The notes under the pieces were generated by a model. That model was given only the letters and a program-made list of their open reading frames with translations. It did no database searches and had not been told where the DNA came from. Of a stretch of 64,000 nucleotides of DNA, positions 16,185 to 25,850 are shown in pieces. The stretch lies in assembly GCF_001427795.1 (NCBI RefSeq), contig NZ_LMHJ01000001.1, positions 2,319,664-2,383,663 on the forward strand. The letters run 5' to 3'. Each line of letters begins with the position of its first letter. The first letter of the stretch is position 1. A program made the position numbers and the translations under genes. The stretch is from Nocardioides sp. Root682 (GTDB lineage Bacteria > Actinomycetota > Actinomycetes > Propionibacteriales > Nocardioidaceae).

Positions 16185-17534
16185 TCAGCGGCGAGCGCGC
16201 AGCCTGAAGAGCCCTCCGGCAACGCAGGCGAGGCTGGCGGCGCCGAGGCCCAGCCCGGCGAGGTGCCGACCCGACAGCCAGCTCTCGGAGTCCTCGTCGT
16301 CGACCACGGGGTTGCCCGAGGCGGCGGCCGAGAAGGTGTCGTCGGCGACCAGGAATGGCTTGCCGGGTGAGTACCCGTCGGGGCCGGCCTTCTTGTCCTG
16401 CGACAGCACCGCTGCGTCGTACGTCGGGGCATCGGCGCCGGTCGCGTCGACGGCGACCGTGATGGTGACCGGGATGTCGACGGGGTCACGGTCCTCGACC
16501 TCGGCCTCGGGCACCGCCTCGGCGGCCAGCGAGATCCAGTAGTCGCCGGGGAGACGACCGTTCGCGCGGCGGACCGGGTAGCCGGAGGCGACGAGCTGGT
16601 CGATCTCGCCGGTGGTGCTGGCGACGTACTGGCCGGTGGCGGAGTCCTCGCGCTCGGTGTTGACGTAGCGGAACCGCCCGCGCAGCGGGTCGATGAAGTG
16701 CAACGTCAGGTCCGGGCCGCTGTAGGCGAAGTCCTCGGCGTGCTCCTTCGAGGCAGCCGGTACGTCGACACGGACCACCGGGAGGTCGCCCCACGTCAGG
16801 GGGACCCGCCAGAGCAGCTCGGTGCCTTCCTTGATCGTGGTCTCGATCGTGATCGTGCCGGAGCGGGCATCGACCTTCGGGGCCTCGTCGAAGGATGCGG
16901 CGCCCGGCTCGTCGGTCGTGCTGACCGGATCGGGGACGTCGTACTCCGGCTTGTCGTCGGGCTCGATGCCACCGGCGTCGGAGACCGGCGCCTCCTCGAC
17001 GATCTTGATGACGTAGGGGAGGTCGTCGAGACTGCTGGAGCTGCGGCTCACCGCGATGACCACCGTGTCGGCGGCCCGGCAGGTGTCACCCGTGCTGCCG
17101 TCCTCGTCGCCGACGACCACCCGGTTGCCGACGACGGCGAACGGAGCGAGGTAGTCGGTCGAGTCGTTCTCGTCACCACAGCTGGTCAGGTCGGTGCTGC
17201 CCTCGGTCTGCACCCCTGCGTTCACGCGGATGCCGTCGCTGCCCGTCCCCTGGGGCGCGCCGAGGACGCCGACATGGACGGTGCTGTCGTTGATCCGCCG
17301 CTGGTAGCTGAAGTACTGCGGGAACTCCGGGGCCAGCGTCGCCTTCCACAGGCCGGGGGCGAGCGGTGTCGGCTGGGCGGGGTTGGTGCTCGCCGTACCC
17401 GACAGGGATGACCCGCCGAGGTCGACGGGGTCCGAGGGCTCGAGGGCCGCCGCGGCGCCGTACCCGGTCGTCAGCGTCAGCCAGGACAGGCACACGACGC
17501 CGACGAAAGCGGCGGGAAGTCGACGGGAGAGCAC
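16185..17534 (-). CDS. Exported membrane-anchored hypothetical protein
   Basis: A 449-residue protein with an N-terminal signal peptide (AAFVGVVCLSWLTLTTGYGA, cleavage near AAA), a large extracellular part rich in Asp, Ser and Val, and a C-terminal transmembrane helix (LAGLGLGAASLACVAGGLF) followed by RLRARR, so the bulk faces outside. Extracellular pieces such as GDYWISLAAEAVP and YFSYQRRINDSTVHVGV resemble the extracellular part of some actinobacterial membrane-anchored proteins, but no known domain is clear. A candidate -10 TAGGCT lies 6 nt before the GTG start and no ribosome-binding site is visible, so a leaderless mRNA is likely. It is divergent from the SigE-family sigma gene. Confidence 0.75.
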   Translation of the reverse strand: MLSRRLPAAFVGVVCLSWLTLTTGYGAAAALEPSDPVDLGGSSLSGTASTNPAQPTPLAPGLWKATLAPEFPQYFSYQRRINDSTVHVGVLGAPQGTGSDGIRVNAGVQTEGSTDLTSCGDENDSTDYLAPFAVVGNRVVVGDEDGSTGDTCRAADTVVIAVSRSSSSLDDLPYVIKIVEEAPVSDAGGIEPDDKPEYDVPDPVSTTDEPGAASFDEAPKVDARSGTITIETTIKEGTELLWRVPLTWGDLPVVRVDVPAASKEHAEDFAYSGPDLTLHFIDPLRGRFRYVNTEREDSATGQYVASTTGEIDQLVASGYPVRRANGRLPGDYWISLAAEAVPEAEVEDRDPVDIPVTITVAVDATGADAPTYDAAVLSQDKKAGPDGYSPGKPFLVADDTFSAAASGNPVVDDEDSESWLSGRHLAGLGLGAASLACVAGGLFRLRARR

Positions 17535-17639
17535 GAGGGGAGCCTATCCGCGTGAAGACGTCCGCAATCACCCCAACCGAAGTGGCGCACCAAAGCGTCT
17601 GGGTATTGGGCTACACCTGAGGATGAGGAAGGGGATTCC

Positions 17640-18209
17640 ATGGCGCGTATCGCTTCTCGGGCACCGACGGAGGACGAGTTCGTCGAGCTCGTCCATGCCG
17701 CCTGGCCATCGCTGTACCGGACCGGCCTGCTGCTCGTCGGCGACCACGCGCTCGCCGAGGACCTCGTCCAGGCCGCGCTCGCGAAGACGTACGCCCACTG
17801 GCACCAGGTGCGCGAGCCCGCCGCCGCGCGGGCCTATGCCCGCCGGATCATGGTGAACACCGCGACCAGCTGGTTCCGCCGCCGCAGCTTCGGGGAGCGG
17901 CCCACCGAGCAGGTTCCCGACCGGCCGGCAGCCGGAGCCCGCGACGAGCACGACGACCGGTTGCGCCGGCTCGACATGGTCGCGGCCCTCGCCCAATTGC
18001 CGCCGCGCCAGCGCGCGGTCGTCGTGCTCCGCTTCTACGAGGACCTCAGCGTGCGGGAGACCGCCGCCGCCCTCGGCGTCACCGACGGCACCGTCAAGAG
18101 CCAGACGTCCCTCGCCCTCGAACGGTTGCGCGCGATCCTCGGCGACGAGGTCGCCCTGCCGGCCGAAGGGCCGGCCACCTACTCCACCACCGGAGGTCCC
18201 CATGCCTGA
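17640..18209 (+). CDS. SigE-family ECF RNA polymerase sigma factor
   Basis: A 189-residue ECF sigma factor of the actinobacterial SigE family. Region 2 is FVELVHAAWPSLYRTGLLLV with LAEDLVQAALAKTYAHW. Region 4 is LPPRQRAVVVLRFYEDLSVR with AAALGVTDGTVKSQTSLALE. The C-terminal 15 residues are unstructured. GAGGAAGGGG gives a good ribosome-binding site. The last 8 bp overlap the next gene, which encodes a membrane protein with a short cytoplasmic N-terminus; this is the usual arrangement for a sigma/anti-sigma pair. Confidence 0.93.
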   Translation: MARIASRAPTEDEFVELVHAAWPSLYRTGLLLVGDHALAEDLVQAALAKTYAHWHQVREPAAARAYARRIMVNTATSWFRRRSFGERPTEQVPDRPAAGARDEHDDRLRRLDMVAALAQLPPRQRAVVVLRFYEDLSVRETAAALGVTDGTVKSQTSLALERLRAILGDEVALPAEGPATYSTTGGPHA

Positions 18210-19314
18210 ACAGCTCACCGACCTGCTCCACGCCAGCGTCGACGACGTGCCCGTGCCCCACCCTTCGGCGTACGACATCCTCGGCCGGGGTCGGAGCCTG
18301 CGCCGGCGTCGCCGGGTCGCGACCGGCGTGGTCGCCGCCGTCGCCGTGCTCGCCGCCGGACTGGGGGGCGCGCTGGTCCACGACCTCGGTACGCCCGACT
18401 CCCGCGACAACCAGGAGATCGCCGACCAGCCCACTGGCGGTGCGGTCGAGGCCTATGACCAGTCGGGCGCGTGGGTCGTCGGCGACCAGCTCACGATCGG
18501 CCAGAAGACCGTGACCCTCCCCCAGCCGCCGACCTACCTCGCGCAGACCTCGGCCGGCGTGGTCGCGCAGCTGCGCAACGGGCCGGGCGACTCGACCTTC
18601 GTGCTGGTGCGGCCCGACGGCACCCAGACGACGCTCACCATCCCGTCGACGACGTTCACCATCAACGGGGACCTCAGCGCACCCCGCGTGGCGTGGGTCG
18701 ATGACGGCGACGACGTACTGGACCTCCACGTGTGGGACGTCGAGGCGGACCGGGAGGTCGGCAACGGGACGATCCCCGCGCCCGGCACCAGCCCCGCCAA
18801 CAGCGGCCAGTTCCTCACCCCCGCCTTCCTCGACGGCGACAGTGCGTACGTCGGCGCCGACGACGGCACCGGCCACCGCGTCCGGTGGGCGACCGGGGCG
18901 GTGAGCACCATCGAGCACGCCCCCTTCTCCGTCCGCAACGACGTGCTCGCCTGGCAGGCGAAGGACGGCTGGGCCTTCGACGATGCGGCCGGCAACCGGC
19001 AGCTCGGGGTGCTGCCCAGGGAGTTCCACAACCCGCTCCTGTCGCCGGACGGACGCTTCATCGCAGTGGCCCGGACGAACGAGACCGAGGACCGGATCGG
19101 GTTCGCCACGGTGTCCGGTGGAGAGTTCACCGAGATCCCCGGGCTGCGGATCGTGTCGGTGTGGACCCCCGGCGGGCGGATGTTGTCGACCAGCGAGGAC
19201 GGCACAGCCGTGCGCATCTGCACGACCTCGGGAGACTGCGAGACGCGGGCGGTCGACCCGGCGGGCCTCGCCGACAACGGCATCCTGCTGGCCGACGTCC
19301 TCAACGTGGGCTGA
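18202..19314 (+). CDS. Membrane protein, probable partner/anti-sigma of the SigE-family factor
   Basis: A 370-residue protein that overlaps the sigma gene by 8 bp. Residues 1-30 are a short cytoplasmic segment (LTDLLHASVDDVPVPHPSAY), then a basic RRRRR stretch and one transmembrane helix (about 35-58). The rest is extracellular, with repeated beta-rich blocks (GAWVVGDQLTIG, DGDSAYVGADDGTGH, TETEDRIGFATVSGG) suggesting a propeller-like domain. There is no zinc-binding HxxxCxxC of ZAS anti-sigmas, so the sigma-binding role is inferred from gene order and topology only. Confidence 0.65.
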   Translation: MPEQLTDLLHASVDDVPVPHPSAYDILGRGRSLRRRRRVATGVVAAVAVLAAGLGGALVHDLGTPDSRDNQEIADQPTGGAVEAYDQSGAWVVGDQLTIGQKTVTLPQPPTYLAQTSAGVVAQLRNGPGDSTFVLVRPDGTQTTLTIPSTTFTINGDLSAPRVAWVDDGDDVLDLHVWDVEADREVGNGTIPAPGTSPANSGQFLTPAFLDGDSAYVGADDGTGHRVRWATGAVSTIEHAPFSVRNDVLAWQAKDGWAFDDAAGNRQLGVLPREFHNPLLSPDGRFIAVARTNETEDRIGFATVSGGEFTEIPGLRIVSVWTPGGRMLSTSEDGTAVRICTTSGDCETRAVDPAGLADNGILLADVLNVG

Positions 19315-19328
19315 GCCCGACGCGGGCG

Positions 19329-19365
19329 CACGACAGCCCCCGCCGATCGGGCGGGGGCTGTCGTG
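19329..19365. terminator. Bidirectional hairpin between convergent genes
   Basis: A perfect 16-bp stem (CACGACAGCCCCCGCC with 19350-19365) and a 5-nt loop. It serves the sigma-partner gene and the convergent padR gene; no long T run is present. Confidence 0.8.
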
Positions 19366-19372
19366 TCGTTGC

Positions 19373-20179
19373 TCAGGCGTCGGTGTCGTCGCCCTCGGCT
19401 GCCTCTTCGGTGTCAGCCTCATCGGTGTCGGCCTCGGGGCCGGCGGCGAGGATGCCGTAGAGCCCCTTGCGGGCCTCGACGAGTACGTCGACGGCGGCCC
19501 GGCGCTGGGTGTCGGACCCGGCGCTGACGATCTGCCAGACCGCGCCCATGACCTGCCCGATCTCGGACTTGAGGTCGGCGTGACCGGTGGTACCGGCACC
19601 CCGGCCCTCGGTGCCCTCACGGCTCCGGTCGAACGGCACCCAGACCGCGGCGAGCTCATCGGCGTGCTCGGCACACCAGGTCGCTCCCTTGGCCGTCAGC
19701 CGCAGCGAACGGCGGCCCCGGGCGTCGTCGAGCTCGACGAGCTCCTCGTCCTGGAGCTGCTGCACGTGCGGGTAGACCGAGCCGGGGCTCGGCTTCCACG
19801 CGCCACCGCTGCGCTCGGTGATCTGCTGGATCACCTGGTAGCCGTTCGGCGACTCCTCCCGCTCGTTGGCGGTGCGGAGCACGTCGAGGATCGCGGAGCG
19901 GACGTCGCCGCGCCGTACCCGCGGACCGCGGCCGCCCTCGGGGCGACCCTGGCCGAAGAGACCGGCCAGCCACGGCGGGGGAACCCCCGGGCCGTGGCTG
20001 TGGCCACCGCGCCCGGGTTCGCCCCACTGGGCCCAGCCACCCCACGGCCCGCCCCAGGGACCGCCGCCGGGGCCGAAGCCACCGCGCTGGCGACGCTGGA
20101 AGCCGCGAGGTTCACCGCGACCGAACGGGTCGCGGTCGTCGGATGATGCGAAGTTCTGCTGAAAGTTGTGGCGTCCCAT
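19373..20179 (-). CDS. PadR family regulator with Gly/Trp-rich N-terminal extension
   Basis: A 268-residue protein. Residues about 20-75 are a Gly/Pro/Trp/Arg-rich low-complexity tail (GPWGGPWGGWAQWGEPGRGG). The PadR winged helix covers about 85-180: ILDVLRTANERE, NGYQVIQQITERSGGAWKP, GSVYPHVQQLQDEELVE and GRRSLRLTAKG. The C-terminus is acidic. Start ATG 20179 is set by AGGAGG 7 nt before it. A perfect 12-bp palindrome about 80 bp upstream is a candidate operator. The effector and targets are not evident; no transporter gene is adjacent. Confidence 0.88.
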   Translation of the reverse strand: MGRHNFQQNFASSDDRDPFGRGEPRGFQRRQRGGFGPGGGPWGGPWGGWAQWGEPGRGGHSHGPGVPPPWLAGLFGQGRPEGGRGPRVRRGDVRSAILDVLRTANEREESPNGYQVIQQITERSGGAWKPSPGSVYPHVQQLQDEELVELDDARGRRSLRLTAKGATWCAEHADELAAVWVPFDRSREGTEGRGAGTTGHADLKSEIGQVMGAVWQIVSAGSDTQRRAAVDVLVEARKGLYGILAAGPEADTDEADTEEAAEGDDTDA

Positions 20180-20256
20180 GGTGGGGACCTCCTTGTGCAT
20201 CGGCGGGGCGATCGGCCCCTGTGTCTGTGAGATACCGCGTGATGTTTCGTGTTGCT

Positions 20257-20271
20257 ATCGCGATATATCGC
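20257..20271. promoter_or_regulatory. Candidate PadR operator
   Basis: GCGATATATCGC (20260-20271) is a perfect 12-bp palindrome that overlaps the palindrome ATCGCGAT (20257-20264). It lies about 80 bp upstream of the padR start. TA-rich symmetric sites like this are typical PadR targets. Confidence 0.45.
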
Positions 20272-20312
20272 AAGCGTACGCCGACTGTTCTGCTGACGCA
20301 ACCCTCAAGGTC

Positions 20313-20351
20313 GTCGAGTAGCGGCGAGCGCAGCGAGCCGCGTATCGAGAC
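20313..20351. repeat. REP-like palindrome 3
   Basis: GTCGAGTAGCGGCGAGCGCA at the left and GCGAGCCGCGTATCGAGAC at the right form an imperfect inverted repeat ending 1 bp before the stop codon of the M3 peptidase gene. The GTCGAGTAG/TATCGAGAC ends match the copy at 50702. Confidence 0.7.
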
Positions 20352-20352
20352 G

Positions 20353-22335
<1,983 letters not shown>

Positions 22336-22358
22336 GGAGCACAGCCTAGGAGCGTGGA

Positions 22359-22494
22359 CGAAGTGCGTGGGTTTCTCCCACGAAGTGCGTGGGTTTCTCC
22401 GTCGACGTACGACGGTTGCTCACCTCACAGCGAGAAACAGCCGGACCTCGGGCGAGAAACCGCCGCAGTTCGTGCGAGAAGCCCACGCACCTCG
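22359..22494. repeat. Head-to-head array of six 22-nt degenerate units
   Basis: Three forward units (22359-22380, 22381-22402, 22403-22424), a 4-bp centre TCAC (22425-22428), then three units on the other strand (22429-22450, 22451-22472, 22473-22494). The first two forward units share a 20-nt core CGAAGTGCGTGGGTTTCTCC. The reverse units show GAGAAAC or GAGAAGC followed by TCG at the same positions. The array ends 2 bp from the stop codon of the sigma-factor gene and begins 23 bp upstream of the peptidase start. No spacer-like unique sequences are present. Confidence 0.8.
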
Positions 22495-22496
22495 CG

Positions 22497-23741
22497 TCAC
22501 ACGAGTTCGCCGCGCTTGCGGGTGAGGTAGGCGCGTTCGGCGGTGTTGTCGCAGCAGGCGAGGGCGGCGTCGTACTCCTGGCGCGCCTCGGCGCTGCGGC
22601 CCAGGCGCCGGAGCAGGTCGGCCCGGGTGGCGTGCCAGGCGTGGTAGCCGGACAGGGGCAGCCGGTCGACCTGGGCGAGGGCGACCTCGGGTCCGTCGAG
22701 CTCGGCGATCGCGACGGCCCGGTTGAGCGCCACGATGGGCGACGGGTCGAGGCGGACCAGCTGGTCGTACAGCGCAGCGACCTGGGACCAGTCGGTGTCG
22801 GCAGCGGACGGTGCGTCGGTGTGGACGGCGTTGACAGCCGCGAGGATCTGGTAGCGGCCGGGGCGGTTGGCGGCCAGGCACTCCCGGACCAACGCATGTC
22901 CTTCGGCGATCAGGGCGCGGTCCCAGCCGCCACGGTCCTGCTCGTCGAGCGGCACCAGCTCGCCGTGCCGGACCCGCGCCGCGCGCCGCGACTCGGTGAG
23001 CAGCAGCATCGCCAGCAGCCCGGTGGTCTCGCGGTCGTCGGGCAGCAGCTCGTGCAGGATCCGGGCCAGCCGGATCGCCTCGCCCGTCAGGTCGGCGCGG
23101 ACGGGGTCGCCGTCGCTGGCCGACAGGTAGCCCTCGTTGAAGATCAGCAGGAGTACGGCGAGCACCGCGCCGACCCGCTCGGGCAGGTCCTCGGCGGAGG
23201 GCACCCGGTAGGGGATCTTGGCGCCCTTGATCTTGGTCTTCGCGCGGGTGATCCGCTGGCCCATCGTCGTCTCCTGGACGAGGAAGGCACTCGCGATCTC
23301 GGCGACCGTCAGCCCGCCCATCAGGCGCAGCGTCAACGCGATCCGCGCCTCCGGCGCCAATGCCGGGTGACAGCAGGTGAAGATCAGCCGGAGCCGGTCA
23401 TCGGTGATGATGCCGGTCGGCTCGTGCGGTGTGTCGTCATGAATCATCTCTGCCGCCTGGTGCTTGCCGTCGCGGAGCTTCTCGCGGCGGAGCCGGTCGA
23501 TCGCCCGGTTGCCGGCAGTGGTCGTCAACCACCCACCGGGATTGGGCGGTACGCCGACCTCGGGCCACTTCTCGAGAGCGGTCACCAGCGCCTCCCCGGC
23601 CGCCTCCTCGGCGATGTCGATGTCGCCGAAGCGGCGGACCAGGGACGCGATCAGGCGGCCGTACTCCTCACGGAAGATCCCCTCAACGGCCGCGAACTCG
23701 GTGGTTGAGGTGCGAGCTTGCGAGCCTCGAAACCCCGTCAC
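22497..23741 (-). CDS. ECF sigma factor of the ECF42 type (DGPF-associated)
   Basis: A 414-residue protein, much longer than ordinary ECF factors. Region 2 is FREEYGRLIASLVRRFGDID with EEAAGEALVTALEKWP and GWLTTTAGNRAIDRLRR; region 4 includes RIALTLRLMGGLTVAEIASAF. The C-terminal half (about 190-414) is the helical extension of ECF42 proteins, with LLLIFNEGYLSASDGD, TGLLAMLLLTESRR and QVAALYDQLVRL. Start GTG 23741 overlaps the TGA of the upstream DGPF-domain gene (GTGA), so translation is coupled. Residues 2-15 (TGFRGSQARTSTTE) are encoded by a REP-like element, so the present N-terminus is repeat-derived. There is no anti-sigma gene; in this group the extension and the DGPF partner are thought to take that role. 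Confidence 0.88.
   Translation of the reverse strand: MTGFRGSQARTSTTEFAAVEGIFREEYGRLIASLVRRFGDIDIAEEAAGEALVTALEKWPEVGVPPNPGGWLTTTAGNRAIDRLRREKLRDGKHQAAEMIHDDTPHEPTGIITDDRLRLIFTCCHPALAPEARIALTLRLMGGLTVAEIASAFLVQETTMGQRITRAKTKIKGAKIPYRVPSAEDLPERVGAVLAVLLLIFNEGYLSASDGDPVRADLTGEAIRLARILHELLPDDRETTGLLAMLLLTESRRAARVRHGELVPLDEQDRGGWDRALIAEGHALVRECLAANRPGRYQILAAVNAVHTDAPSAADTDWSQVAALYDQLVRLDPSPIVALNRAVAIAELDGPEVALAQVDRLPLSGYHAWHATRADLLRRLGRSAEARQEYDAALACCDNTAERAYLTRKRGELV
23700..23736. repeat. REP-like palindrome 5, at the 5' end of the ECF42 gene
   Basis: GGTGGTTGAGGTGCGAGCTT then GCGAGCCTCGAAACCCC, 37 bp. It lies immediately inside the sigma-factor coding region, 3 bp after the start codon, and contributes about 12 codons. 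Confidence 0.85.
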
Positions 23742-24100
23742 GCGGCCGGGGGCTCGGCCTGGAACGGACGGACCTCGACCTTGCCCTGGCACGCCTTCGA
23801 ACCGGCTGCGGCGTACTTCAGCGCGGCGTCCAGGTCGGGCACGTCGATGATCCAGAAGCCACCGATGTGCTCCTTGGTCTCCAGGTAGGGACCGTCGGTG
23901 AAGACCGGGCTGTCACCCGAGTTGTCGACGACCGTCGCGGTCTCCGCACCCTCGAGCCCACCCGCGAACACCCACACGCCGTCGGCGCGGACCTGCTCGT
24001 TGAAGGCCTCGACCGCGGCGAACATGACGGGCCACTGGTCCTCGGGGACCTTGGCGTTCTCCTCTTCGCTGCCGTGCACGGTCAACAGGTACTGCGTCAT
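23738..24100 (-). CDS. YCII-related (DGPF-domain) protein
   Basis: A 120-residue ferredoxin-like-fold protein of the YciI/DGPF family. The hallmark is FTDGPYLETKEHIGGFWII followed by DVPDLDAALKYAA. These small proteins are the standard genomic partners of ECF42 sigma factors. It is directly upstream of the sigma gene with a 4-bp GTGA overlap. Biochemical function is unknown; the fold is related to dimeric alpha-beta barrel proteins. A candidate ECF42-type promoter (TGTCGT, 17 bp, CGT) lies 60-90 bp upstream, consistent with autoregulation. Confidence 0.9.
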   Translation of the reverse strand: MTQYLLTVHGSEEENAKVPEDQWPVMFAAVEAFNEQVRADGVWVFAGGLEGAETATVVDNSGDSPVFTDGPYLETKEHIGGFWIIDVPDLDAALKYAAAGSKACQGKVEVRPFQAEPPAA

Positions 24101-24160
24101 CGCGATCTCCTAGTTTCGGTGTGCTCGAAGCGGTCCCGATGACCGCCTCTCACCCTCACC

Positions 24161-24186
24161 ACGAAGGGGGCCCTGCCGATACGACA
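24161..24186 (-). promoter_or_regulatory. Candidate ECF42-dependent promoter
   Basis: On the minus strand, TGTCGT (24186-24181) is followed by 17 nt and CGT (24163-24161). The published ECF42 motif, as I recall it, is TGTCGA at -35 and a CGA/CGT-type -10. Distance to the DGPF start is about 60 bp. Confidence 0.35.
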
Positions 24187-24252
24187 CCTTGCCATGAAAC
24201 TTTTCAAAGCGAATCGGTGACAGCGGACCGCGACCGGAGGACGCTCGGCTTT

Positions 24253-25821
24253 GTGTTCAACAAGCTGAAGCAGATCGGGCAGGCCCTCAGCCCCGACGCC
24301 ATCAGGCAGGGACTCGCCGCCAGCCGCGAGGCCATGGCCAACGGCGGGCGCCTCACGCCCGAACAGCTCGCCACCATGACCCCCGAGCAGCGGGCGCAGT
24401 ACGACGAGGCGATGGCCCGGGCGCAGAAGTCGGTCGACGACACGATCGCCAACGAACGGGCCCGACGCGTCCTGCTCGGCCCGGCGGGCGACCACGTCTA
24501 CGGACCGATGCCCGACCGCGAACAGATGACGTCCACGGACATCGGGCTGCACATTGCCCAGGCGAAGGACGGCTTCAAGCAGGCGCTCCGGGACACGGTG
24601 AAGGGACGGCCGATTCCCCCGCCGCCCATGCCCCCGGTCAGCGCCAACCCGGCCGAGCAGTCGGCGGCCGAGCGAGCCATGCGTGACGAGGCGCGGACGC
24701 CGTACCTCGCGCCCGACCGGAGTCCCGTCGTGTTCACGCGGATCGCCGCGGACCGCAAGCGCCCGCTCGAGGACCTGTGCGCCTGGCTCGGTACGTCGGG
24801 CCTGGCCGGCCGCCCCGACCTCGTGTACGGCGTCGCGCGGGTCCCCGACCACGTGCCCGGGAAGCTCGGCATCGGCCGGGCGGCGATCGTCGAGTGGGAG
24901 ATCACGCACGCCGCCCTGTCGACGCTGCCGCCCGCACCGCCGCCGACCGCCGTCTCCTTCGACGCGCGCGAGACGTGGGCCGCGCGTCGTCCCGGTGAGC
25001 CCTCGGTGCTCGACGAGGACCTCGGCGTGGAGTACCTCCGCGCCGGCGACCTCGGCCCCGAGCAGTGCCTCGGCATCGCCCGCCGGGTCGCGGTCGACGC
25101 CAGCGGAGGAAGCGGTGGCGACGACGGTGGCGGGAGTGATCCGTACGTGCTCGCCGGTGTCACCGGTGTCGTCGTCCTGCATCCGACCGGCCTCGCCGTG
25201 GGCGCCGTCGACCGGATGCGCGCGACCCGGCCGCTCCAGGTGATTCCCCCGCCGGACCTGCACGTTGCGGTGCTGAACTGGCTGGAGATCCGGCGCGTCG
25301 TGATGCCCCGCACCGACAAGCGGCCGCTGGTGCCCTCGCCGTTCCCCTACCTCCCCGGCACCGCGGCCGAGCTCCTCCACGCCTACCTGTCGATCGTCGG
25401 CATCAAGCCCCGCGACTGCTACAGCGCCCAGGTCACCCAGGACCAGCCGGGCAACATCATCGGCGGCACCGCCCACACCATCACCACCGGCGCCGACAAG
25501 GAACCGGCGGCCGACGGCGAGATGCGCAAGCGGTTCCGTGGTGGCAGCCGGGTCGTCGTCGCGTACCGCGACGCAGTGGAGTACGTCGCGGGGCGGGAGC
25601 GCTGGGCGTCGTACGAACGCGAGGTCCTGCAGGCCCAATTGTCCGTGGGTACGGCGGTCCGCGCTCCCGTCGACAAGCAGAGCGCGCTGGACCGCGGGGT
25701 GCTCGGTGCGCTGGTGCGCACCGCCGAGGTCGTGGGCGACGTGGTCAGCGGCTACGGCTGGGAGAGCACCGACTTCGACAAGATCCCGCACCACCGCTAC
25801 TGCTGGCCTCCAGTTCAGTGA
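24253..25821 (+). CDS. Unrecognised large soluble protein
   Basis: About 522 residues from GTG 24253 (MFNKLKQIGQALSPDAIRQG); GTG 24218 is an alternative with GGAGG between them. The N-terminal part is helical and Gln/Glu-rich (LTPEQLATMTPEQRAQYDEA), then a Pro-rich linker PIPPPPMPPVSANP near residue 120. The C-terminal part mixes strands and helices (DLVYGVARVPDHVPGKLG, EWEITHAALSTLPPAP, PLVPSPFPYLPGTAAELLHA) and ends DFDKIPHHRYCWPPVQ. No signal peptide, membrane segment or catalytic motif is visible. I do not recognise the family. It is divergent from the DGPF gene. Confidence 0.6.
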   Translation: MFNKLKQIGQALSPDAIRQGLAASREAMANGGRLTPEQLATMTPEQRAQYDEAMARAQKSVDDTIANERARRVLLGPAGDHVYGPMPDREQMTSTDIGLHIAQAKDGFKQALRDTVKGRPIPPPPMPPVSANPAEQSAAERAMRDEARTPYLAPDRSPVVFTRIAADRKRPLEDLCAWLGTSGLAGRPDLVYGVARVPDHVPGKLGIGRAAIVEWEITHAALSTLPPAPPPTAVSFDARETWAARRPGEPSVLDEDLGVEYLRAGDLGPEQCLGIARRVAVDASGGSGGDDGGGSDPYVLAGVTGVVVLHPTGLAVGAVDRMRATRPLQVIPPPDLHVAVLNWLEIRRVVMPRTDKRPLVPSPFPYLPGTAAELLHAYLSIVGIKPRDCYSAQVTQDQPGNIIGGTAHTITTGADKEPAADGEMRKRFRGGSRVVVAYRDAVEYVAGRERWASYEREVLQAQLSVGTAVRAPVDKQSALDRGVLGALVRTAEVVGDVVSGYGWESTDFDKIPHHRYCWPPVQ

Positions 25822-25850
25822 GTCGACCAACGAGTCCGTAGCCTTGCCGG

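Noticed and set aside
22359..22494. CRISPR array
   Set aside because: The units are contiguous with no spacers, they reverse orientation at the centre, and no cas genes are in the window.
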